The notes beneath the pieces were generated by a model. It worked only from the letters and a program-made list of their open reading frames with translations, ran no database searches and was not told the origin of the DNA. The position numbers were made by a program, and so were the translations under genes. A stretch of 64,000 bases of DNA from Campylobacter jejuni (GTDB lineage Bacteria > Campylobacterota > Campylobacteria > Campylobacterales > Campylobacteraceae): assembly GCF_001457695.1 (NCBI RefSeq), contig NZ_LN831025.1:806001-870000 (forward strand), in the 5' to 3' direction. This document shows, piece by piece, positions 57,313 through 64,000 of the stretch (position 1 is its first letter; the number at the start of each line of letters is the position of its first letter).

Positions 57313-57350
57313 CAAAACCGCAGGACAGAGAAGCCCCTTGCCTTTGTTAG
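57309..57350. repeat. Stem-loop with GC-rich interior after the AapA-like ORF
   Basis: CTAACAAA (57309-57316) and TTTGTTAG (57343-57350) form a perfect 8-bp stem around 26 bases that are far richer in G+C than the surroundings (CCGCAGGACAGAGAAGCCCC). It probably forms the 3' structure of the peptide mRNA. No T run follows on either strand. Confidence 0.6.
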
Positions 57351-57502
57351 TACATGAAACTACAAATTCTCATTCATTTTTCCAAGTCAAATAAAAAAGA
57401 AATCCGTTTCAAAATGCAGCTCAATAATCTTCAATTAAACATACAAAGAGAGTAAGATTAAAAGAATTGCGATCGGTTTATAAGTGATACTTAAAAAAAG
57501 TG

Positions 57503-57513
57503 TGTATAATACA
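57503..57513 (+). promoter_or_regulatory. -10 box and palindrome upstream of hicA
   Basis: TGTATAATACA is an 11-base palindrome with TATAAT (57505-57510) at its centre, 17 bases before the hicA remnant. HicB antitoxins often repress at such a site. Confidence 0.5.
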
Positions 57514-57529
57514 TACTCATAAGGATATC

Positions 57530-57759
57530 ATAGCGAGTAAAAAAGATAAAATTATTAAGATTTAAAAAATAATCCTAACAATGTGCGCTTTGAAACGCTT
57601 AAGATTTTATTAGAAAGCGAAGGTTATGAATGTTTTAATAAAGGCGGATCACATTATCAATTCAGAAAAAAAGAATGTGATCTTATTACTATTCCATTTA
57701 AACGCCCTATAAAGGCTATATATGTCAAAATGGTTTTAAAAGCTATAACAGGAGAATGA
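57530..57759 (+). pseudogene. hicA: hicA toxin gene, broken
   Basis: AAGG and a start position reading ATA instead of ATG (57530-57532) lead into ASKKDKIIKI, then TAA at 57563. One base seems missing in the T/A run there; in the shifted frame the protein continues NNPNNVRFETLKILLESEGY, CFNKGGSHYQFRKKECDL, ending TGA at 57757-57759. The GGSHY histidine of the HicA mRNA-interferase double-stranded-RNA-binding-like fold is retained. Without the first helix and start, active toxin is unlikely. The stop is four bases ahead of hicB. Confidence 0.8.
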
Positions 57760-57762
57760 ATT

Positions 57763-58122
57763 ATGAAAGACTTAGATTACTATCTTAATCTACCTTATGA
57801 AATTATTATAAAAAAACTTGATGAAAAAGATGGCGGAGGATATTTTGCAAGATATAAAGATTTCCCTTATATTATGGGAGATGGTGAAAATGAAATAGAA
57901 GCCTTAAAAGATCTCAAAGAAGCATTTAAAGGAGCATTAGAAGTTATGCTTGAAAAAGGTGATTATATTAAAGAACCTATTGATAATGAAGCAAAAATTA
58001 GAATTAATATTACCTTGCCTAAAAGCTTAGTAGAGGCAATAGATACAATAAGCGATAATAGAAGTAAATTCTTAGCTGATCTTGCAAATAGTGCTATAAA
58101 GTCTTATAAAATAAGCACTTAA
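57763..58122 (+). CDS. hicB: HicB-family antitoxin
   Basis: 119 residues. The partially degraded RNase-H-like HicB domain is seen in KKLDEKDGGGYFARYKDFPYIMGDGENEIEALKDLKEAFKGAL, followed by a ribbon-helix-helix-like C-terminus (KIRINITLPKSLVEAIDTISD). It neutralises HicA and represses the operon in intact systems. GGAG before its ATG overlaps the end of hicA. The gene looks intact while its toxin partner does not. Confidence 0.88.
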   Translation: MKDLDYYLNLPYEIIIKKLDEKDGGGYFARYKDFPYIMGDGENEIEALKDLKEAFKGALEVMLEKGDYIKEPIDNEAKIRINITLPKSLVEAIDTISDNRSKFLADLANSAIKSYKIST

Positions 58123-58219
58123 AAATTGACATAGTTAAATAAAAAAAAGAACCCCATTTGAACCACTAAAAAATAGGCATTTTATAGCAAAAATACTTGC
58201 AAAATTTATTAAAATATGG

Positions 58220-58225
58220 TATAAT
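58220..58225 (+). promoter_or_regulatory. -10 box for the small membrane protein gene
   Basis: Perfect TATAAT, 43 bases before the preferred ATG at 58268. Confidence 0.55.
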
Positions 58226-58267
58226 TTTATTAAAAATATGAATAAGTTATAATTGAAAGGAATAAAG

Positions 58268-58543
58268 ATGGATAAAGCGCACTTAATTATTTATTTAGCA
58301 GTACTTGCATCTATTGTTAGTGTTTTAATAACTTGTTGTCTTTTGTATTTAATCAGAGATAGGTTAAGCAAATTGTTTTCTAAAAATACATTATTGAAAA
58401 TCAAGAAGTTTTTAAAAGAGAATTTTGAAGATACTGATGACTCATTAAGATCACGCTCGTCAATTTTTGAAAGTGATTATATTAATGATCCAAAATATAG
58501 CTTTATGATAGGAAATATATACTATACTACTAATCGCCACTAA
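58268..58543 (+). CDS. Small single-pass membrane protein of the island
   Basis: 91 residues from ATG 58268, which has AAAGGAATA just ahead; a TTG at 58253 would add five. One hydrophobic helix (AHLIIYLAVLASIVSVLITC...LLYLI, about 4-27) is followed by a basic then acidic soluble tail (KENFEDTDDSLRSRSS). Its own -10 box and ribosome site argue for expression. It is divergent from nothing known; convergent with the traG remnant. Function unknown; exclusion or immunity roles would be guesses. Confidence 0.6.
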   Translation: MDKAHLIIYLAVLASIVSVLITCCLLYLIRDRLSKLFSKNTLLKIKKFLKENFEDTDDSLRSRSSIFESDYINDPKYSFMIGNIYYTTNRH

Positions 58544-58572
58544 GCCTAGTTAAAACTAGACTCGGTGCATTA

Positions 58573-61218
58573 TTATTTATAAGCATCATTGATTTTTTCA
58601 TTTCTTTCTTCTATAGCAGTTCCTGTTTTAAATTCAGCTGCATTTGCTGCTTTTTGAATTCCACCTGCTAATCCTTCTGATTTAACATCATTAGGGGCAT
58701 TTCTTGTTGCCATAAAGCCTTTTTGTCTTGAATTTAAATCATCTATGGCTTTATTGTGATCAGTCATAACACCTCTTGGATCATGATAATTGTGTTTTGA
58801 TTGTCCAAACAATCCATTTGAATTGACATTAGAATCTACTCCTGCGTAATGTGATAATCCTTGCATATCCCCTCTTGCAGCCATATTTTCAACAGCATTC
58901 ACAGCAGAAGCCACATTTTCTTTACTAACTACGCCACCATAATTTTCATTGATATAGCCTTGAACGATAGATGAGCCACCATCATAACCCACTGAATTAT
59001 TAAGTGTTTTAGCTTCATTATAGCTATCCATAGAACTTTTAATACTAGCAGAATTTGTAACATTTCCTGTTTTAAGAAGATTGTTAAATGAAGCACTTGC
59101 ATCTCTATTTTTGCCAATTTCATTAGAAAGACTTTCGTTAAAGGTTTTATTAAATGTTTCTTTTTGATCTTTGCTTAGATTTTGATACCAAGCTTCAGAT
59201 TCTTGAGAATTTGTAGATAGTTCCCCACTAACACCGAAACTAATTCCAACTTTTCCACTTATAATATCATTATAAGCTTGTTTTACATCCACACCTGTTG
59301 CTTTAGAATAAGCATTAGCTAAAGCATGTTGCGTTGCATTAGTAATAGCACTTCTATCATTTTCTGATAAGGCTAAGCTATCTCCTTTTCCACTAGCAAC
59401 TTCTAAAGCTCTTTGAGATAGGTTAGAATTTTGAATCACATCACTTAGAGCGTGTGCTCTTGTTTCTAAATTGCTTGCAGTCATACCCGCATTTAAACCT
59501 TTAATAGAAGCATTACCTATAGAACCATTAGCATTGATTACAGCTGAACTTCCTGTCATATTATCTTTAACTAATTCGCCACCATGTTGCATATCTCTTG
59601 TTCCCATAAAACTTCTACCGCTAACACCAAACGAAGATTGAAGAGTATTATAACCTGCACCCACAGCCCAAACTTCATCTCCTCTAGGAGCAGCAATGCT
59701 AGTTTGTGTAGATAAGGCTTGCTGATTTGCAAAGCTTCCAGCAGCTCTTGAAGCACCTGCTAGAGCTTGAGATAATCCAGAAGCAAAAGTTACAAATCCT
59801 TGTTCACTTGCTTTAGCTATAGCATAAGCTAAAACAGGAGTACTCATTACAAGATAATTCATGAAATTTGATCTATTTGCTACTTCTTTAAATATAAGCA
59901 TATTATCTCCTAAGCTTAAAGCTGCTTTTCCACCTGTTATTACTTGTGCAACATTCATAAGATTAAAATCATTTAGATAATTAATAATACAAAGTATAGG
60001 AGTCCAAAGCACTATCCAAATACATAGAGTAAAAAACATCTTAATATGAGCGTAAGAGCCAAATACAATAGAAAGCAAAGCAACAAGCCAAGATAAACCT
60101 ATAATAATAGCTGTTAAATAAGCTTTAGCTAAAGGCAAATAAGTTTGTGCCATGTGTCCTTGTGCTTGCATACTTGCATAAAATTGCTGATCCGCATAAG
60201 CAGTATTTGCAGCCACAGAAGCAGGATTTAATCCTACTGATTTAGCGGTATTAATGATTGCATCTTGAGAAGCAAGCATTATCATGGATTGCTGTAAATA
60301 AGATCTAGCACTTACAGCTTGTTCATTATAGATTTGTGCAGCGCCTAAGAACTTTTGCTCATAATTTGCCATATCATCTACCATACCAAGCAAAGCAGCA
60401 TGAATCTTCATAGCTTCATCTGTATCTTTTTTAATCATTTCAACGATTTGAGGACCTGCATCAGAACAAGGCACAACACTTTGTTCTTCAATATTATTGT
60501 TATTTTTAAACAAAGGAGTAAGCTGAGAGCCATTGCCTATGTTTGTGAAAAGATCTTGCATTAAATTATCAGAGTTTTGAAAAAGATTTCTACCTTGTTG
60601 ATTAAGCAAGATACCTACTGAAACGCAGTTTCTAAAGTAAAAATCAATATTTTTTTGCAAAGTTGCATCAATAGCCGAAAGCTTTACGCTTGGCAAAGTA
60701 CTCATCACTTAAAGTGAAAAACCTAAACCTGCGTTAGAAAAATTTGTAGATTGTGGAGTTGAAAAATGTTTTTCCATAGCTTCTAGGATAACCTTCTCAA
60801 ATTGTGTCATTAATGCAAAGCTTTTTCCTATGCCTATAGGAATTTGAGAAATGACATAATCTTTACTAGTGACTTCATCGTAAATCATGAAGCGGTGATT
60901 ATTGTCATTTGGTGCTTTTAAAAACATGTACCAGACTACAGCAAAAAGTACAAACATTTTTCCAAATTCAAACACAGGGTTTGTTTGTCCATCCATTGCT
61001 TTTTTAATACTAAAAAGTAATAATGAAATAGCTAAGGCTGCATTAACGATATAATCTGTTTCAGTGGTTATTCCTTTAACCGCTTGCATGATTTCATTCA
61101 TCACATCGCCATAACCCCAAGTATAAATTAGATTGCTATTAGCTATGTTTGTAGCACCAAATAAAAATGAAGGTGTAAAAAACAAAGTGCTAAAGAATAA
61201 AAAGTAAAATCTTTTCAT
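58573..61218 (-). pseudogene. traG: F-type conjugation protein TraG, split by a stop codon
   Basis: One frame from ATG 61218 (MKRFYFLFFSTLFFTPSFLFG) to TAA at 58573 with a single internal TAA at 60709-60711. The first part holds TraG_N features: YTWGYGDVMNEIMQAVKGI, helices, QIPIGIGKSFALMTQFEKVI and FSNAGLGFSL. Directly after the stop it resumes VMSTLPSVKLSAID, FYFRNCVSVGILLNQQG, helices near YLTAIIIGLSWLVALLSIVF, and a long soluble C-terminus. F TraG (~938 residues) acts in pilus assembly and mating-pair stabilisation. Restart at GTG/ATG 60708/60705 could give a 711-residue fragment. A longer TTG start at 61278 is possible. Confidence 0.82.
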
Positions 61219-61251
61219 GGACTGTTTTAAGAAGTTAAAGAGTTTATTTGG

Positions 61252-61257
61252 TATAAT
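61252..61257 (+). promoter_or_regulatory. -10 box for the Ibs-like peptide locus
   Basis: Perfect TATAAT on the plus strand; transcript start predicted near 61264, followed by a leader hairpin and the strong ribosome site. Confidence 0.55.
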
Positions 61258-61261
61258 TATA

Positions 61262-61348
61262 AAAGGGTGCAACGCCAAAGGGCTGCAACCCTTTAGCGTT
61301 AATTTACCGCCCAGAAGGGAGGTGAGCTTAATGCTAACAAAAATTATC
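61262..61348 (-). ncRNA. Candidate antisense RNA to the Ibs-like peptide mRNA
   Basis: A perfect TATAAT on the minus strand (61355-61360) lies inside the 20-codon ORF. A transcript from near 61348 would run across the ATG and ribosome site and through AACGCTAAAGGG/CCCTTTGGCGTT, ending at CCCTTTT near 61262. This resembles Sib RNAs that cover ibs mRNAs. Unproven. Confidence 0.4.
61271..61300. repeat. Leader hairpin upstream of the Ibs-like peptide
   Basis: AACGC-C-AAAGGG (61271-61282), loop CTGCAA, CCCTTT-A-GCGTT (61289-61300): 11 of 12 positions pair. It can form on both strands and would serve either as a leader stem or as the antisense RNA terminator. Confidence 0.65.
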
Positions 61349-61393
61349 CTTATAATTATACTCTTAATGCTTTGCTATGTCAAGGCTTATTGA
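61331..61393 (+). CDS. Ibs-like small hydrophobic peptide (20 residues)
   Basis: MLTKIILIIILLMLCYVKAY. A hydrophobic run of Ile/Leu ends in a short polar tail with a terminal AY, as in the 18-19-residue Ibs toxins of E. coli (which I recall ending SFSAY). The ribosome site AAGGGAGGTGA (61315-61325) is exceptionally strong for this genome and sits in a hairpin: ACCGCCC (61306-61312), AGAA, GGGAGGT (61317-61323), six of seven pairing. A CCCTGC-TTTT-GCAGGG stem (61399-61414) follows the stop. Promoters are seen on both strands. The family link is by eye over 20 residues. Confidence 0.5.
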   Translation: MLTKIILIIILLMLCYVKAY

Positions 61394-61398
61394 GTATC

Positions 61399-61417
61399 CC
61401 CTGCTTTTGCAGGGTTT
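61399..61417 (+). terminator. Terminator of the Ibs-like locus
   Basis: CCCTGC, TTTT, GCAGGG, then TTT: compact GC-rich hairpin five bases after the stop codon. Confidence 0.65.
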
Positions 61418-61451
61418 AGGATAATCCCTTTGGCTTACACTAAACAAACTT

Positions 61452-61745
61452 TTAACTAAACCCTATCTTCCTTTCTATTGATTTATTTTCTTTTTTAATT
61501 TTTAGGTTTTTTGTTGCATTCTCGATATTGTTTTGAATCTTTTCTTGTATTTTCACAGAATCAGCTTGTATTTTTCCTGTGTCAAAACTTCCTACAATAT
61601 CAGCAATGAATTCACTTAAATCAATTTCGCTAAAATCTAATTTTTGAAATTCTTCAGGAGTGAAGCCTTTGCATTGCGGACCTTCCGCACTACCCCACCC
61701 TTTTCCAAGCTGAGGGCGTCCTTGTTCATTGAATATTTGGCACTT
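61452..61745 (-). pseudogene. traN: C-terminal remnant of F-type TraN
   Basis: An open frame of 97 residues without a start: KCQIFNEQGRPQLGKGWGSA, GPQCKGFTPEEFQKLDFSEI, DLSEFIADIVGSF, then a charged tail to TAA at 61452. The INEQGRPQL...GWGSxxxPxCxG...LDFxxIDLSEF pattern is the C-terminal block of mating-pair stabilisation protein TraN. A TAA precedes the first Lys codon at 61745 and nothing TraN-like is readable further upstream, so the bulk of the gene is deleted. It sits upstream of traG on the same strand, the order seen in F-type tra operons after loss of intervening genes. Confidence 0.72.
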
Positions 61746-62073
61746 TTATCAATAGATACCGAGCTATTTGAAACCTTATTATTAAAAAATACAAAATCAG
61801 TGCAAATGTGAAAAAACCGCTATACAACCTTAAAGAAATTGAAAAAATAATTTCAAATTCAAATGATGCACAGTGAAAATAAGAAAAGCAATAAGATAAA
61901 CTTTCAAAATAAATCTGTCTTATTGCGTGAATATTAAAAATAAAAAATAACTAAAGTAGATGATCTCTGCCTAAATAAGTTTAAAAATATTCAAAAATTA
62001 AAAACAAAAGCTATATTAACTTATTGTTTTTATATCATTCTAAATACAATATATAGTATTTTAATTAAGATTA

Positions 62074-62085
62074 AACCGCACCATT
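62074..62085 (+). repeat. Right copy of the 12-bp attachment core (attR)
   Basis: AACCGCACCATT, identical to the tRNA-Leu(GAG) 3' end at 56476-56487 and in direct orientation. It is GC-rich compared with the surrounding bases and not part of any tRNA here. Confidence 0.7.
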
Positions 62086-62204
62086 ATTTAAAATTATAAT
62101 CATTCAGCTTAAAATACTAACTATTCAAAATCAAATTTCAACTTACAATTTCTTAAAGTTACAAAAAATAAAAAAATATTAAGATTTTTTTTAAGTATAA
62201 AGAA

Positions 62205-62210
62205 TATAAT
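62205..62210 (+). promoter_or_regulatory. -10 box for the AEC permease gene
   Basis: Perfect TATAAT, 43 bases before the ATG. It lies outside the island, so the gene kept its own promoter after the insertion. Confidence 0.6.
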
Positions 62211-62252
62211 TCTATCCGTTTTCAAAAAACATCCCTTAAAAAGAATTATTCA

Positions 62253-63164
62253 ATGTTTGTTTTTATACCATTATTTACAATTTTTATTTTACTTGCAGGC
62301 GGATATTTTGCCAAAAGAATTGGCGTTTTAAAGCAAAAACAAGCTAGGACTTTTTTAGATTTTGCTATTATTTTTGCTTTACCTTGTTTGATTTTCGATA
62401 AAGCATATCATTTAAATTTTAATTTTTCATTGATTATTTTTATTTTTATTGGATTGTTTAGCTGTATATTAGCAGCCTTTTTTGCTATTTTTATTGGAAA
62501 AGTTTTTCATTTTTCTAAAGTAACTTTAGTCAGTATGTTTTTGCTTTCTTGTTTTGGAAATACTATATTTGTGGGTATGCCTATTGTTGCTGGTGTATTT
62601 AATGACCCACAATTTAGCGCTGAAGTTATATTTTACGATGCTTTAGCTACAACTTTACCTATATCACTTTTTGGACCTTTTATACTTTCTTTGGGAAATG
62701 GAGAAAAAGTCAGTTTGCTTACTAATGTTAAAAAAATTCTTAGTTTTCCACCTTTTTTAGCTTTGCTTTTTGGTTTTTTGTGTAAATTGATTACTTTACC
62801 TGAATTTATTTTCTCTCCTATTCGTTTATTTGGTGCCTCTGCAACCCCTGTTGCACTTTTTGCTATAGGTTTAGGACTTGGCTTTATGGCGATTAAAACC
62901 TCTTACAAACCTACAGTAGTTGTCATCTTTGCTAAAATGATTTTAGCTCCTTTATTTTTTGTATTTTGTTTGAAAATATTTAATTTAGAATTAAAAGATT
63001 CTACCATCGTTGCTATTATAGAAAGCGCAGCTCCTACTATGACCTTAGCAGGAGCTATGGTAATGAAAGCTAAACTAGATAGCAATTTAGCCGTAAGTGC
63101 TGTAGCCTTTGGAGTTCTTTTTGCTTTTGTTTCTATGCCAATTTTAATTTGGACTTTGCTATAA
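62253..63164 (+). CDS. AEC-family transporter (auxin efflux carrier-like permease)
   Basis: 303 residues with ten hydrophobic helices in two five-helix halves, as in the bile/arsenite/riboflavin and AEC superfamily. Typical blocks: LAGGYFAKRIGVLKQKQARTF, LLSCFGNTIFVGMPIVAGVF, and the second-half crossover ESAAPTMTLAGAMVMKAKLD. Bacterial members carry malate, malonate or other organic acids; the substrate is unknown. Seven bases separate it from the convergent aas gene. Confidence 0.92.
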   Translation: MFVFIPLFTIFILLAGGYFAKRIGVLKQKQARTFLDFAIIFALPCLIFDKAYHLNFNFSLIIFIFIGLFSCILAAFFAIFIGKVFHFSKVTLVSMFLLSCFGNTIFVGMPIVAGVFNDPQFSAEVIFYDALATTLPISLFGPFILSLGNGEKVSLLTNVKKILSFPPFLALLFGFLCKLITLPEFIFSPIRLFGASATPVALFAIGLGLGFMAIKTSYKPTVVVIFAKMILAPLFFVFCLKIFNLELKDSTIVAIIESAAPTMTLAGAMVMKAKLDSNLAVSAVAFGVLFAFVSMPILIWTLL

Positions 63165-63171
63165 GCTCAAA

Positions 63172-64000
63172 TTATATGGCTAAATTTTTAGCTAATTCTT
63201 TAACTTTTTTAAGATCAACTTTTCCTGAACCTAGGAGGGGAATTTTTTCTATTTGAAAATAATATCTAGGTTTAAAAAGTGTAGGTATATTAGAATTTTT
63301 TATAGCCTCACATACTCGTTCAAAAATTTCATTATTACATTCTATGAGTAAAACAATTTGTTCCCCTTTTTTCTCATCTTCTAAAGATGTGGCACAAAAT
63401 TTAACCACTTCAGTGTCTATAAATTTGGCAATTTCTTCTTCTATTGCACCCAAAGAAATCATCTCTCCGCCAATTTTTGCAAAGCGAGAATAACGATCGA
63501 CAATATATAAAAAACCATCTTCATCCAAATGTCCCTTATCTCCCGTGTTGTACCATCTTATGCCATCAATTTCTTTAACCACTTCATCGGTTTTTTCTTT
63601 GTCATTAAGATAGCCTACCATAACTTGATGACCGCCTATAAGTATGAGTCCATCTTCATTTGTTTTTAAATTTTCATAATTATTTGGATCAACAATACGT
63701 ACCGCAGTTCCAGGTAGAGGCATTCCTACACTTCCTTCTTTATTGGCACGATGTATAAGCCAATAATCCGCATCAAAACGATTCGGCAAATTTACACTCG
63801 CTACAGGTGTGGTTTCCGTAGCCCCATAACCTTCAAAAATGCTTTTTTTAAACTTCATTTCAAAAGCAGTTCTTACTTCATTTTTTAGTTTTTCAGCACC
63901 TGATACAACTATTCTTAAGCTTTCAAACATTAAAGCATCAAGCTTTTTATTTCTTGCATAAATTCCTAAAAAGGTTGAAGTTCCACACATAATAGTGACA
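63172..64000 (-). CDS. aas: Acyl-[ACP/CoA] ligase domain protein (aas-like), partial
   Basis: C-terminal ~276 residues of an AMP-forming adenylate enzyme; the reading frame continues past the window edge, so the Met at 63990 is probably internal. Adenylation motifs: IFEGYGATETTPVASVN (A5), RWYNTGDKGHLDEDGFLYIVDRYSRF (A7/A8) and the catalytic Lys in LLGSGKVDLKKV (A10). I recall the C. jejuni gene here annotated as aas, 2-acylglycerophosphoethanolamine acyltransferase/acyl-ACP synthetase; the acyltransferase half would be upstream and unseen. Confidence 0.85.
   Translation of the reverse strand, partial: VTIMCGTSTFLGIYARNKKLDALMFESLRIVVSGAEKLKNEVRTAFEMKFKKSIFEGYGATETTPVASVNLPNRFDADYWLIHRANKEGSVGMPLPGTAVRIVDPNNYENLKTNEDGLILIGGHQVMVGYLNDKEKTDEVVKEIDGIRWYNTGDKGHLDEDGFLYIVDRYSRFAKIGGEMISLGAIEEEIAKFIDTEVVKFCATSLEDEKKGEQIVLLIECNNEIFERVCEAIKNSNIPTLFKPRYYFQIEKIPLLGSGKVDLKKVKELAKNLAI

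Larger units (their letters stand above)
56476..62085. mobile_element. Decayed integrated element in tRNA-Leu(GAG)
   Basis: About 5.6 kb between direct repeats of the tRNA 3' end. It contains hicAB-like genes, F-type conjugation gene remnants (traG, traN), several tiny peptide loci and long gene-poor stretches, in contrast to the tight packing elsewhere. In the reference gene order as I recall it, atpE/tRNA-Leu is directly followed by the AEC permease found here at 62253. No integrase, relaxase or replication gene is recognisable, so the element is probably immobile. Exact ends rest on the 12-bp repeat. Confidence 0.75.
61746..62252. other. Gene-poor right end of the island and flank
   Basis: About 500 bases of very AT-rich DNA. 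I see no gene. One short frame (VKKPLYNLKEIEKIISNSND, plus strand near 61815-61877) looks protein-like but has no start context and is likely a relic. The right attachment repeat is at 62074-62085, and the promoter of the AEC permease gene is near 62205. Confidence 0.6.

Noticed and set aside
58545-58575. GACTCGGTGC and its complement GCACCGAGTC, reminiscent of the 3' end of a type II tracrRNA
   Set aside because: Only about ten bases match, there is no repeat array or cas gene in the window, and Campylobacter Cas9 tracrRNA is different. Taken as coincidence.
61740-62252. Integrase gene near the right attachment site
   Set aside because: No open frame of useful length and no tyrosine-recombinase motif on either strand. 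If an integrase existed it has been deleted.

Overview
The window is AT-rich (very low G+C) epsilonproteobacterial DNA. Gene content and order match Campylobacter jejuni, or a very close relative, as I recall the NCTC 11168 chromosome from about flhA (Cj0882c) to aas (Cj0938c). Diagnostic genes are ciaB, peb1A/pebC, flgL (flaD), a CheB without a receiver domain, the PycB subunit next to pckA, and the Leu and Gly tRNA genes between flgL and an ABC-F gene. Species assignment rests on gene content and remembered synteny, not on a database search.

Layout. 1-3.7 kb: partial gene, DHH phosphoesterase, flhA and an Rrf2 regulator, all on the minus strand. 3.8-9.4 kb: rpsO, ftsK, flgL. 9.6-9.75 kb: tRNA-Leu(CAA) and tRNA-Gly(GCC). 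9.8-22.9 kb: a long minus-strand block with ABC-F ATPase, a two-component pair, serA, a SPOR-like membrane protein, rpsA, ispH, aroA, pheT and pheS. 23-27.8 kb: HIT protein, DJ-1 protein, a polar amino-acid ABC transporter, an AGCS symporter and trmL. 27.8-32.8 kb: alr, pgp2, a four-gene copper/Sco-type cluster and cysM. 32.9-39.1 kb: hupB, ciaB, a thioesterase, a CstA/YbdD pair and prsA. 39.2-42.1 kb: the Peb1 aspartate/glutamate uptake operon. 42.3-43.6 kb: cheR and cheB. 43.8-48.3 kb: tightly packed plus-strand genes rpiB, Cj0926-like, apt, DedA, pepA and ychF. 48.3-55.8 kb: argH, pckA, pycB and two tandem NSS symporters. 56 kb: atpE and tRNA-Leu(GAG).

The unusual part is 56,476-62,085. 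A 12-bp copy of the tRNA-Leu(GAG) 3' end recurs at 62,074-62,085, bracketing about 5.6 kb that sits between genes I recall as adjacent (atpE/tRNA-Leu and the AEC permease). It looks like the decayed remnant of an integrative conjugative element. It holds an F-type traG interrupted by one in-frame TAA, a C-terminal relic of traN, a hicA whose start is lost and frame broken beside an intact hicB, and no integrase that I can find. It also carries three very short hydrophobic-peptide loci with the layout of type I toxin-antitoxin modules: a 23-codon peptide with alternative 5' pairings (56.9 kb), an AapA-like 26-codon peptide with an IsoA-like antisense RNA (57.2 kb), and an Ibs-like 20-codon peptide with a sequestered strong Shine-Dalgarno and an antisense -10 box (61.3 kb). 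These are the best candidates for something undescribed.

Outside the island, points of note are a probable ATT start codon for ftsK, an 11/12 inverted repeat over the -10 box of the Rrf2 gene that overlaps flhA, an HExxH...EE signature inside CiaB, and convergent-gene terminators whose stems contain both stop codons.
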